DNA of 34,763 bases, from positions 1 to 34,763 of the forward strand of contig CAMVRM010000037.1 in the NCBI GenBank assembly GCA_947169885.1. The letters are read 5' to 3'. A model generated the notes under the pieces. It saw only the letters and a program-made list of their open reading frames with translations. It did not search any database and had not been told where the DNA came from. Made by a program: the position numbers and the translations under genes. Of this stretch, positions 8,040-15,733 are shown one piece after another. How positions within the stretch are numbered: position 1 is the stretch's first letter; every line of letters begins with the position of its first letter. Source of the DNA: an uncultured Ruminococcus sp. GTDB taxonomy: Bacteria > Bacillota > Clostridia > Oscillospirales > Ruminococcaceae.

Positions 8040-9230
8040 ATGGTATTTTTATATGTTGTGCTGCTCGTCATCTCGGTGTTCTTTTATATATTGTATGAGG
8101 GCGTGATCTCGCTCATGCTGCTGGGTTTTCTGGTGCTGCTGCCTATTGTGCTGATCATATGCGATCTTATCGCCCGTGCATCGCTCACAGCTGACATTTC
8201 GCTCGAACAGCACACTTGCAGCACGGGTCAGAGCATACCTGTCAGGATAGCCCTCACAAACCGCAGCATTATCCCGATACCTAATGCAGACATTCGTCTG
8301 GCTTATACGATCAGTTCCTCGGGAACTCGTGAAACAGTCGGCATAAACACCCCCGTTTTCCCTAAGAACACTCAGCAGTTAGAGACTTCATTCAGTTCGG
8401 CGCACTTGGGAAGTGTTACAGTTAGCATCGAGAGGGTCAAGCTTTACGATATTCTGCGGCTCACTCGGGTCAGACTTTCAAAGAAGAATATACGTTTTGC
8501 CGACAACGAGATAATGATACTTCCTGAAACGCTGGAACTGAACAACCCCGTCCATGATTACTCCGACTCAGGACTTGACAGCGATGTTTATTCGCAGGAC
8601 AAGGCAGGCGATGACCCTTCCGAGATCTTCGGGCTGAGAGAATACGCCGAGGGTGACAAGCTTTCACGTATCCACTGGAAACTGACGGCTAAGACGGATA
8701 CGCTCATGGTCAAGGACTACTCACTTCCGCTTGCTGATTCCTGCCTTATCCTTGCGGACACTTATCTTCCCGATAATTCCTCCGAAAGTGCCGATGTCTA
8801 TGACACGATAGTACGGCTTGCAGTTTCAATGTCTGACCTGCTCCGCACAGCGGAGATACGTCACAGAGTTGCCTGCTACAATTCTCACACGGGCGAAACT
8901 GAACAGCTTCAAGTGACCGATGACGGTTCGATGATAGCGGCGGCGGCAATGCTTCTGCGAAGCGGCAGACCTGAGCGCTCCGATCTGACAGTAATATCCC
9001 TGACAGCCGAGGAAACAGGACAGGCAAGGTTCGGTCATGCAGTGCTTGTCTGCGCCGAATGCTCAGATGCGGCGGCGGCAATGCTGTCGGGTTCGGGGCT
9101 TGCAGAGCGTTACTCGATACTTATATGTTCTGCCGACAAGCAGTCTGCGGCTGTTCCCGACACGGATATTGAAACGTTTATCGTTGATAAGGACGACCCC
9201 GAGGGCAGCATCTCAGAGTTGAGCCTTTAA
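8040..9230 (+). CDS. DUF58 domain membrane protein
   Basis: A 396-residue protein. Two adjacent N-terminal membrane helices (about 2-45) are followed by a soluble part. The DUF58 core lies around 185-235, with the signature DPSEIFGLREYAEGDKLSRI and HWKLTAKTDTLMVKDY. The remainder to the C-terminus looks like a degenerate von Willebrand A-type fold, as is usual in this family, which partners MoxR ATPases. The ribosome site AAGGAG overlaps the moxR stop codon, indicating translational coupling. It ends 16 bases before the transglutaminase gene. The molecular function of the family is not established. Confidence 0.92.
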   Translation: MVFLYVVLLVISVFFYILYEGVISLMLLGFLVLLPIVLIICDLIARASLTADISLEQHTCSTGQSIPVRIALTNRSIIPIPNADIRLAYTISSSGTRETVGINTPVFPKNTQQLETSFSSAHLGSVTVSIERVKLYDILRLTRVRLSKKNIRFADNEIMILPETLELNNPVHDYSDSGLDSDVYSQDKAGDDPSEIFGLREYAEGDKLSRIHWKLTAKTDTLMVKDYSLPLADSCLILADTYLPDNSSESADVYDTIVRLAVSMSDLLRTAEIRHRVACYNSHTGETEQLQVTDDGSMIAAAAMLLRSGRPERSDLTVISLTAEETGQARFGHAVLVCAECSDAAAAMLSGSGLAERYSILICSADKQSAAVPDTDIETFIVDKDDPEGSISELSL

Positions 9231-9246
9231 GGAGAAACAAATTAAC

Positions 9247-11877
9247 ATGAAAAGAAAAAAGACAAAAAAGACCTCTGACGGAAAGATAATCTGCAAAAGC
9301 GGAATTTCCATTAAAGGGGATATAGGCTTCAAGCTGGGCGGCAGGAGCGCTTCTTTCTTTCCGCTGATACAGCTTGCGGTCACGGTGGTAACGGCGTTTT
9401 CAATGCTGTTCATGCTTGAAAGCTTCCTGAACGGCGACGGCGCAAGCTATTATATCACGAACACCACCGCTGTGAGCGTTGCAATTATAATGACGGCTTC
9501 TGCGGCGGTCATTTCAACCATGAAAGGCGGCTTCTTCAAAGTGCTGGGCTTGTCGATGCTTGGGATAAACGCCGCCTATATAACCTACAACATCGGCTCG
9601 GCAGTCAGAGGCTTCATGCTCACCGTCTACACCTACTCAAAGCGTGCAAGCTTTGCCGAACCCGTTTTCGCACATCAGATACGCACCGTCACTCAGGACG
9701 ACCTTGAAATGTTCTTTCTTGCAGCGGCGTTCATCATAACACTGATGATCTCCACCTCCTGCATCTATATCATCAATTTTCCGCTAATGTTCATCGAGAC
9801 TTTCCCTATATTCGAGCTTGGAACGTTCTGGGGCTGGGAACCTTATGTATGGACAACTGTCGGCATGGTGGGCTGCTGGGTGCTGATACTTTCGCTTACC
9901 CTTATTAACCACACCACACGCCGCAAAAACAGCAGCAACACTTTTGCAGTCTATCTGCGCAAGAAAACGTTCTACCTCACGAATGACAGCATTAAAAAGC
10001 GTTTTTTCTCAGCGTCCTCGACTTTTACGGTACTTGTCATGACGTTAGTGTTCGTTGTGACAGCTGTATTTGCATCTGCGACCGACAACTTCCGACCAGA
10101 TAACTTCAAACAGCTTCGCCGTGAGATCTCTCTCGGTTTCCGTGACTTTACAAACGAGATCTCTCAGCGCATCGAAAACGGCGGTGTTGACATTCCCGGA
10201 CGTGGTAAAGCAGTCGGCGGCACGAACGGCGGCAGACTTGGGCTTTACAACGAGATACGCTTCAAGGGCACTACCGCTTTGGGCGTGACAATCGATTCCG
10301 CATTCGCACGCCCCATATATATCAGGGGCTATGCAGGCGAGAAGTACAGCGACAACTGCTGGGATCCCCTCAAAGCCGACAAGGACACTCTTAAACAGTT
10401 CACCGACAGCGGCAGTACTATCCTGGATTATGACTACTTGCAGTTCACCGACATCATGGATGACAGAGCTGTAAAAAAGACTGTCAGCATAAGCTGTGTC
10501 AACGCCTCTGCGGATATTATGTACGCCCCCTACGGCAGTTTCTACACAGGAACGGGCAAGATAAAAAAACAGGATTTTGACGGCATCGTTTCCCCGACTG
10601 ACAACACTCTTCAGTATGACCTGACATATTCCCAGCCGTTTCTTGAAAGCTGGGACGATACAGTGTCGTTCCTTATTGATGCGGCGGCGGCAGGTGTCTA
10701 CTCTGATGAACACATTTTCTATGATAATAACGTCTATAAGAACAGTGCTTCTGTCTATCTGAACGTTCCCGAAAAGCTTCGCCCGACCCTTGACAGTATC
10801 ATTGAACAGATAGGCATCGACCCTGCAAATGATTCTGTACTGACCAAGCATAAAATGCTCTGTGATTATTTCAGGAATAATTACACATATGACACTGCAC
10901 CCGGGGTAACTCCTGAGGGTGAAGATTTTATCGAGTATTTCCTGACCGAACAGAAAAAAGGATACTGCACATATTTTGCATCGGCAGGTGTTATGCTCAT
11001 GCGTGAAATGGGTATACCTGCGAGGTATGTTGAGGGTTACGTTATCGAGCCTGAGCAGTATTCTCCCGAAAATTTAAGGATAGCAGTCACCGACCGCTGC
11101 GCTCATGCGTGGTGCGAGATATTTATTCCGGGGTACGGCTGGTATCCGCTGGAATTTACCAACAGCTACATTGATAATTACAATCCTAACCTTACCGACA
11201 AGGAACGCAACATCACTCACGACGATAGCTCCTCAAAGCCGAAACCGCCCGACAGCAGTTCAAAGTCTGAGCCTAAACCTCCGCAGGACAGCTCGTCCAA
11301 AAAGCAGGACAGTTCCAAGCCCGAGACTTCCTCCTCTGCATCTTCAAGCAGTAAGGCAAGCGCTCCGACAGGTGTCGGCACGACCAAGAACAAGGACGGA
11401 AGCGGCGGCGACAGCGGAACACCGTTCACCATAAGCCGCACTCAGGCGTACTACATCGGCGGTATGGCAGTGGTCGTCATAGCGGCGCTTGTCTGCATAG
11501 TTGTCCGCCGAAAGAGCAAGCTGGACAAGCTGGAACGTGCAGTCAACAGCCATGACAACACAAAGTCGGTCATCAGCTGTTACACGGCTTTTCTCGACTG
11601 TGTTGCACTTCTGGGCGTTGACATGGGCGAGAACCTCACTGATGTTCAGCTGTCAAAGAGACTGAGCGGAGAGCTTGAAAAGTGGTCTCCCGGGCTGAGC
11701 GGAATGTTCATGGAAGTCTCAGAGCCTGCGATAGTGGCGTTCATGAGCAGTATCCCTGCGGACGAACAGGAAGCCGCACGCTCACGAAATGCACTCCGTC
11801 AGGCTCGCAAGGACATCTATGATATGCTGAGTTACGGCAAAAAATTCACTGCCAAGTGGGTCTACGGATTATACTGA
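9247..11877 (+). CDS. Membrane-bound transglutaminase-like protein (TgpA/DUF3488 type)
   Basis: An 876-residue membrane protein. About six N-terminal helices lie between 37 and 285. An extracytoplasmic region follows with a transglutaminase core around 540-640: GYCTYFASAGVMLM carries the catalytic Cys574 and HAWCEIFIPGYGW the His620. The third position of the triad is WYPLEFT, so Glu636 stands where Asp is usual. Then comes a Ser/Lys/Pro-rich linker of about 50 residues (roughly 658-710), a membrane helix (about 733-752) and a cytoplasmic tail of about 120 residues. Together with MoxR and DUF58 this forms a widely conserved trio; the product may be a cell-surface transglutaminase or protease. 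The ribosome site is AAGGAGAAA. Confidence 0.92.
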   Translation: MKRKKTKKTSDGKIICKSGISIKGDIGFKLGGRSASFFPLIQLAVTVVTAFSMLFMLESFLNGDGASYYITNTTAVSVAIIMTASAAVISTMKGGFFKVLGLSMLGINAAYITYNIGSAVRGFMLTVYTYSKRASFAEPVFAHQIRTVTQDDLEMFFLAAAFIITLMISTSCIYIINFPLMFIETFPIFELGTFWGWEPYVWTTVGMVGCWVLILSLTLINHTTRRKNSSNTFAVYLRKKTFYLTNDSIKKRFFSASSTFTVLVMTLVFVVTAVFASATDNFRPDNFKQLRREISLGFRDFTNEISQRIENGGVDIPGRGKAVGGTNGGRLGLYNEIRFKGTTALGVTIDSAFARPIYIRGYAGEKYSDNCWDPLKADKDTLKQFTDSGSTILDYDYLQFTDIMDDRAVKKTVSISCVNASADIMYAPYGSFYTGTGKIKKQDFDGIVSPTDNTLQYDLTYSQPFLESWDDTVSFLIDAAAAGVYSDEHIFYDNNVYKNSASVYLNVPEKLRPTLDSIIEQIGIDPANDSVLTKHKMLCDYFRNNYTYDTAPGVTPEGEDFIEYFLTEQKKGYCTYFASAGVMLMREMGIPARYVEGYVIEPEQYSPENLRIAVTDRCAHAWCEIFIPGYGWYPLEFTNSYIDNYNPNLTDKERNITHDDSSSKPKPPDSSSKSEPKPPQDSSSKKQDSSKPETSSSASSSSKASAPTGVGTTKNKDGSGGDSGTPFTISRTQAYYIGGMAVVVIAALVCIVVRRKSKLDKLERAVNSHDNTKSVISCYTAFLDCVALLGVDMGENLTDVQLSKRLSGELEKWSPGLSGMFMEVSEPAIVAFMSSIPADEQEAARSRNALRQARKDIYDMLSYGKKFTAKWVYGLY

Positions 11878-11884
11878 TACAAAA

Positions 11885-11917
11885 CAGGAGTACTGAGAAA
11901 GGATCTCGGTACTCCTG
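11885..11917. terminator. Bidirectional terminator between the transglutaminase and amt genes
   Basis: CAGGAGTACTGAGA (11885-11898) pairs with TCTCGGTACTCCTG (11904-11917), 14 pairs with one wobble, around a five-base loop. A T-rich tail follows on the + strand (TGTATTATTTG) and TTTTG on the - strand. It lies between two convergent genes and should stop both. Confidence 0.9.
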
Positions 11918-11927
11918 TATTATTTGT

Positions 11928-13730
11928 TTATGTTTCGTCAAAGTTTTGCAGAGCGTCATAACCTTGTTCGCCCGTGCGCACCTTAACAACATTCTCTATC
12001 GGATAGATGAACAGCTTTCCGTCACCAAAATGTCCCGTGTAGAGCGCCGCTCTTGCAGCATTCACAACAGTCTCGACAGGAACAGCACATACAACTATCT
12101 CAGCCTTGACTTTTGGCAGCAGGTTCATCTCGATGCTCGTTCCACGGTAGAAGTGCCGCTGACCGTTTTGCATTCCGCAGCCTAAAACGTGAGTAACAGT
12201 GATGCCCGTAACGTCTATCGACTCCATAGCCTGAATGAACTCATGAAGCTTCTGCTCTTTGAAAACAACGACTATCTTTGTCATTCTGGGCTGACTTCCG
12301 ACAGCGGGAGCAACATAACTTTCTACCTCGACCGCCTTTTCGACCGAAACAACAGGTGCTTCGGGAGTGCCGACCTTCTTAACGCTCTTAGCATCGTCCT
12401 TTGTGTAGCCGTAAACGGAAACATCGCTCATTGACGGCGCAAAGTCTGCATAAGAAGAAACAAGTCCATGCTCTGTGATGTCAAGTCCGATGATCTCCTC
12501 CTGTTCGGAAGCTCTGAGACCGATAGTCGCTTTGATTATAAAGAAAGTGATGCTGATGCTTACAGCCGCCCAAGCTGCGACCGAAACAAATCCAAGCAGC
12601 TGAAGTGCAAGCTGTTCAAAACCGCCGCCGTAGAAAAGACCCTCAGCCTTGATGCCGCCGTTTTCGAGCTGGATAGCATAGCCGGGGGAAGTCTCGGTAG
12701 CAAAAAGTCCGACTGCGATAGTTCCCCAGATGCCGTTCATCATGTGAACTGCAACTGCACCAACAGGGTCATCAATGTGAAGCTTGTAGTCTAAGAACCA
12801 AACACCGAAGCAAACGAGCAGACCCGAAACAATGCCGACCATTATCGCACCGAAGCAGTCCATAACATCACAGCCTGCGGTAATGCCGACCAGACCTGCG
12901 AGGGAAGCGTTAAGACACATCGAAACGTCAGGCTTGCCGTATTTGAGCCAAGTGAACACCATGCAGACAACAGTTGCGATAGCAGGTGCAACAGTTGTAG
13001 TCAGGAAGATCGAATCGAGCTGACCGACAGTTGATGCCGCCGCAGGGTTGAAACCATACCAGCCGAACCAAAGAATGAATACGCCGAGTGCGCCGAGCGT
13101 AAGGTTGTGTCCGGGGATAGCGTTGACCTTTATCTCGCCGTCCTTACCCCTGACGAACTTGCCTATTCTCGGACCTACGAACTTAGCACCGATAAGAGCG
13201 CAAATGCCGCCGACCATATGTATCGCACATGAACCTGAAAGATCATGAAAGCCCAGCTGTGCGAGCCAGCCGCCGCCCCATATCCAATGCGCCTCAACGG
13301 GATAGATAAGTGCGCTTATGATGCCCGAGTAGATGCAGTAGGAAAGGAATTTTGTTCTTTCAGCCATTGCACCCGAAACGATCGTCGCAGTCGTGGCGCA
13401 GAAAACAAGGTTAAAGACGAATTGATCCCATGCAAAGTTGTTGTAGCTTGTGAAAATGTCGAACCCGGGTTTGCCGATAAGTCCTGCGGCATCTTCGCCC
13501 AGCAGAAGCCCGAAGCCGATAGCCGTGAAAGTGACTGTTCCGATGCAGAAGTCCATAAGGTTTTTCATGATGATATTGCCTGCGTTTTTTGCTCTGGTAA
13601 AGCCTGTTTCCACCATTGCAAATCCGGCCTGCATAAAGAACACCAGAGCGACCGCTATCATGAACCACACGCCAAAGATCGTCTTGTCGGTAGATTCGGT
13701 CACTTGCTGTATTATTTGCTGTACATCCAT
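11928..13730 (-). CDS. amt: Ammonium transporter fused to a C-terminal PII domain
   Basis: A 600-residue fusion. Residues about 1-430 are an Amt/MEP/Rh transporter of about eleven membrane helices. Landmarks are QAGFAMVETGFTRAKNAGN, GHNLTLGALGVFILW and AVHMMNGIWGTIAVGLFA; the two His residues are candidates for the pore twin-His pair. A linker of about 50 residues leads into a complete PII (GlnB/GlnK) domain starting at Met483 (MTKIVVVFKEQKL). It has the LPKVKAEIVV strand and the nucleotide-binding TGHFGDGKLFIYP and KVRTGE. Normally PII is a separate soluble protein that plugs Amt. In its T-loop, RGTSIEMN replaces the common RGAEYVVD, so the uridylylated Tyr51 is absent. The ribosome site is AAGGAGG. 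Confidence 0.95.
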   Translation of the reverse strand: MDVQQIIQQVTESTDKTIFGVWFMIAVALVFFMQAGFAMVETGFTRAKNAGNIIMKNLMDFCIGTVTFTAIGFGLLLGEDAAGLIGKPGFDIFTSYNNFAWDQFVFNLVFCATTATIVSGAMAERTKFLSYCIYSGIISALIYPVEAHWIWGGGWLAQLGFHDLSGSCAIHMVGGICALIGAKFVGPRIGKFVRGKDGEIKVNAIPGHNLTLGALGVFILWFGWYGFNPAAASTVGQLDSIFLTTTVAPAIATVVCMVFTWLKYGKPDVSMCLNASLAGLVGITAGCDVMDCFGAIMVGIVSGLLVCFGVWFLDYKLHIDDPVGAVAVHMMNGIWGTIAVGLFATETSPGYAIQLENGGIKAEGLFYGGGFEQLALQLLGFVSVAAWAAVSISITFFIIKATIGLRASEQEEIIGLDITEHGLVSSYADFAPSMSDVSVYGYTKDDAKSVKKVGTPEAPVVSVEKAVEVESYVAPAVGSQPRMTKIVVVFKEQKLHEFIQAMESIDVTGITVTHVLGCGMQNGQRHFYRGTSIEMNLLPKVKAEIVVCAVPVETVVNAARAALYTGHFGDGKLFIYPIENVVKVRTGEQGYDALQNFDET

Positions 13731-13744
13731 AATAATTCCTCCTT

Positions 13745-13784
13745 AAAAAAGGGGCACATGAGCCATAAAAGACCCATGCACCCC
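13745..13784 (-). terminator. Leader hairpin B of amt, terminator-like, abutting the ribosome site
   Basis: On the - strand GGGGTGCATGGGTC (13784-13771) pairs with GGCTCATGTGCCCC (13764-13751) around TTTTAT, 14 pairs including wobbles. Six T (13750-13745) follow, running directly into AAGGAGG, the ribosome site of amt. It looks like an attenuator or a structure that controls ribosome access. Confidence 0.65.
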
Positions 13785-13818
13785 ATTGTGCAGCAATATT
13801 TCAAGCGCTTGGATAAAC

Positions 13819-13854
13819 AAAAAGCCGACAGCTGGACTATTTCAGCTATCGACC
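13819..13854 (-). terminator. Leader hairpin A of amt, terminator-like
   Basis: On the - strand GGTCGATAGCTG (13854-13843) pairs with CAGCTGTCGGCT (13834-13823) around an eight-base loop, 12 pairs with three wobbles, followed by TTTTTG. It lies about 20 bases after the predicted transcription start and about 90 bases before the amt start codon, so it is inside the leader rather than at a gene end. Confidence 0.6.
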
Positions 13855-13879
13855 TCATTGCCGTTTATCTTATGTATCT

Positions 13880-13908
13880 ATAATACACCGAAAGAACGCT
13901 TTTGTCAA
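13880..13908 (-). promoter_or_regulatory. Sigma-A promoter of amt
   Basis: On the - strand TTGACA (13908-13903), a 17-base spacer and TATTAT (13885-13880). Transcription should begin near 13873, giving a leader of about 140 bases that contains the two hairpins. Confidence 0.8.
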
Positions 13909-13924
13909 GTGTTGCCGCTGATAT

Positions 13925-13940
13925 TTGTGACATATCACAA
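13925..13940. promoter_or_regulatory. Perfect 16-bp palindrome upstream of the amt promoter
   Basis: TTGTGA, CATA, TCACAA: six-base half-sites mirror each other exactly. The centre is about 60 bases upstream of the predicted amt start, the usual place for a CRP/FNR-family activator. The half-site TGTGA is CRP-like, but the four-base spacer differs from the six of CRP, and Rex also uses a longer spacer. The binding protein is unknown. Confidence 0.5.
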
Positions 13941-13992
13941 TCCAAAGCGTAATTTTATAGTATTATTTGTCTTATTTGCAACTGCATCAAAT

Positions 13993-14040
13993 AAAAAATG
14001 CCATAGTATAAGCGCCTTGAAACGCCTATACCATGGCATT
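13993..14040 (-). terminator. Terminator of the housekeeping operon after spoVM
   Basis: On the - strand AATGCCATGGTATAGGCG and CGCTTATACTATGGCATT form an 18-pair stem (14040-13997) with two G-T wobbles, followed by TTTTTTATTTG. The wobbles pair properly only in the - strand transcript, so the intended direction is -. A run of T also follows on the + side. Confidence 0.9.
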
Positions 14041-14059
14041 GTCTTTTTTTACTTATGTA

Positions 14060-14146
14060 TTATTCCGCAGTCTCTTTCTTTATCTTGAATATGAGCCTTA
14101 GCACAGGTGCGATTATCTTTGGGCTTTTGACAACAACTACTTTCAT
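14060..14146 (-). CDS. spoVM: SpoVM, 28-residue stage V sporulation protein
   Basis: A very short gene, 28 codons, beginning MKVVVVKSPKIIAPVLRL and ending KKETAE. SpoVM is an amphipathic peptide that binds the curved forespore membrane and anchors spore-coat assembly through SpoIVA. The start MK, Lys7, Pro9 and Lys10 match the Bacillus subtilis peptide (MKFYTIKLPKFLGG), in which Pro9 is important. The ribosome site AAAGGAGGT is strong, and the gene lies directly after thiN and before the operon terminator, as spoVM does in B. subtilis. It can easily be missed because of its size. The identification rests on motif plus position and is firm. Confidence 0.9.
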   Translation of the reverse strand: MKVVVVKSPKIIAPVLRLIFKIKKETAE

Positions 14147-14204
14147 ATGAAATACCTCCTTTTAGATAGCTGTATTTCATAATATGCTCAAAAGCCTGAG
14201 TTTG

Positions 14205-14825
14205 TCACAGCCTGCTCTGAACGATAAGGAGCCAGCCTTCGTCAAAGCTTATCTCTGCATAATCGTCAAGTATCTCGTTAGAGATGCCGATAGGGAATAT
14301 CTCGGCGATAGTGCCGTCATCGAGGGGATATTTCACGCCCTTGATAGTCAGCCCGTGGACTTCGCTGCTGTAAGCGAAGAGCGACAGCGAGTATTTCTCA
14401 CGCTTTGGTATGCGGAAAGTGCCTGCCGTAACCAGCATAATGCTCTCATAGTTTGTGTAGATGCGCCCCCAAGCGCCCTTGCTGCGGATAAATGCCAGCG
14501 TCTGTATGTTTGCGAACGTGTGGTCAAATCTGCCGCCCATAGCTGCGGTTATGGTTATGTCTGTGTAACCTCTGTCCAGCGCTTCACGCACTGCGAGCAT
14601 AAGGTCAGTATCGTCCTTCTCTTTCGGGAAAGTCATCTGCTCGCAGTCTTTCGGGACGTATCTCAGCGAGTCAAAATCGCCGATAGCAAGGTCGGGCATT
14701 ATCCCAAGCTTGCGGCAGTTTTTGTAGCCCCTGTCTGCGGCGATGATGAACGCTCCCTCAGTTTCAAGACCCTCGGGCAGCTTAGGTTCGGGTTTGCCTC
14801 CCGTAAAAATTATACAGCGATCCAT
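14205..14825 (-). CDS. thiN: Thiamine pyrophosphokinase
   Basis: A 206-residue enzyme that transfers pyrophosphate from ATP to thiamine to make thiamine diphosphate. The family motifs are FTGGKPEPKLP near the start, AADRGYKNCRKLGIMPDLAIGDFDSL, and EKDDTDLMLAVREAL followed by AAMGGRFDHTFANIQ. I start it at 14825 because AGGAG lies eight bases before that ATG; the longer reading from 14852 lacks a ribosome site and adds nine residues inside the rsgA gene. It begins 11 bases after rsgA ends and is followed by spoVM, the order seen in B. subtilis. Confidence 0.93.
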   Translation of the reverse strand: MDRCIIFTGGKPEPKLPEGLETEGAFIIAADRGYKNCRKLGIMPDLAIGDFDSLRYVPKDCEQMTFPKEKDDTDLMLAVREALDRGYTDITITAAMGGRFDHTFANIQTLAFIRSKGAWGRIYTNYESIMLVTAGTFRIPKREKYSLSLFAYSSEVHGLTIKGVKYPLDDGTIAEIFPIGISNEILDDYAEISFDEGWLLIVQSRL

Positions 14826-14836
14826 AAATAATGCTC

Positions 14837-15715
14837 CTATTTGTATTGCCACTCTTTAAGCTGTTTTGCCTGCTCATACATTTCGAGATAGCTGCGGTGG
14901 CGTGACTTTGCTATCCTGCCGTCATTTACCGCTTCGATAACAGCACAGCCCTTTTCAGATGTGTGACTGCAATCGGGGAACTTGCAGTCGCATGAGAACT
15001 CACCGAACTCCCTGAAACAGCCTGCAAGATCGTCCTTGAAGATAATATCATAGCGGTTAGTATCAAAGCTGGAGAACCCGGGAGTGTCGGCGATATAACC
15101 GCCCTCAGGCAGTTTGAACAGTTCAACGTGACGTGTGGTGTGCTTTCCTCTGCCAAGCTTTCGGCTTATCTCATTTGTCGAAAGCTCAAGTTCGGGGAAC
15201 ATATTGTTTATTAGCGATGATTTACCAACGCCCGTATTACCCGAAAAAGCGCACAGCTTGCCCGAGATATGCTCCCTGACCTTTTCGCTGCCCTCACCCG
15301 TTGTGTTGTCAACGGTGAACACAGTTATCCCTGCACCCGAGTATATCTTCTCGATGTCAGAACAGCTGCCTAAGTCGGTCTTTGTGATGACCACAGCAGG
15401 CTCTATGTGCTTGTACTCGCAAATAGCAATGAATTTGTCGATAAGCGTAAGGTTTGGCTGCGGTTCTGCAACAGAAGCCACAAAAAGCAGCATATCGAGA
15501 TTGGCAAGCGGCGGACGGATAAGCTCGTTTTTGCGCTCGCCTATGCCGTCAATAACACAGCTGCCGTCTTTCTCGACAGAAAATTCAGCGGTGTCACCGC
15601 ACATGGGGGTGATCTTTTTTTTGCGGAATACCCCTCTTGCTTTGCATTCATATAAGCCTTCGGAGGCTTCTACGGTGTAGATGCCTCCGAAAACTTTGAT
15701 TATCAATCCGTTCAT
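14837..15715 (-). CDS. rsgA: Ribosome small subunit-dependent GTPase RsgA
   Basis: A 292-residue circularly permuted GTPase that checks late maturation of the 30S subunit. After an N-terminal OB-fold (about 1-65), the G motifs come in permuted order: ITKTDL (G4), then GNTGVGKSSLINN (G1), then DTPGFSSF (G3). A C-terminal zinc segment has CDCKFPDCSHTSEKGCAV with Cys, Cys, His, Cys ligands. No strong Shine-Dalgarno precedes the ATG (ACATCATAAG), so translation may depend on coupling to the kinase gene 18 bases upstream. Placement next to the PASTA kinase and thiN is the classical order. In B. subtilis the orthologue CpgA is a substrate of this kinase. Confidence 0.96.
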   Translation of the reverse strand: MNGLIIKVFGGIYTVEASEGLYECKARGVFRKKKITPMCGDTAEFSVEKDGSCVIDGIGERKNELIRPPLANLDMLLFVASVAEPQPNLTLIDKFIAICEYKHIEPAVVITKTDLGSCSDIEKIYSGAGITVFTVDNTTGEGSEKVREHISGKLCAFSGNTGVGKSSLINNMFPELELSTNEISRKLGRGKHTTRHVELFKLPEGGYIADTPGFSSFDTNRYDIIFKDDLAGCFREFGEFSCDCKFPDCSHTSEKGCAVIEAVNDGRIAKSRHRSYLEMYEQAKQLKEWQYK

Positions 15716-15733
15716 CTTATGATGTCTGTTCTG

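Noticed and set aside
10045-10851. A 268-codon open frame on the - strand inside the transglutaminase gene
   Set aside because: No ribosome site, no recognisable domain, and it is fully contained in a well-supported gene on the other strand.
13745-13854. ANTAR-type paired hairpins in the amt leader
   Set aside because: ANTAR targets need two six-base loops with A at position 1 and G at position 4. The loops here are eight bases and TTTTAT, so the pattern does not fit.
13245-13883. A 212-codon open frame on the + strand opposite amt
   Set aside because: It covers amt membrane helices and the amt promoter; the sequence is an ordinary mirror of the transporter gene.
13925-13940. GlnR/TnrA or Rex operator
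   Set aside because: GlnR needs seven bases between TGTNA and TNACA, and Rex has a longer spacer between TTGTGA and TCACAA; here there are four.
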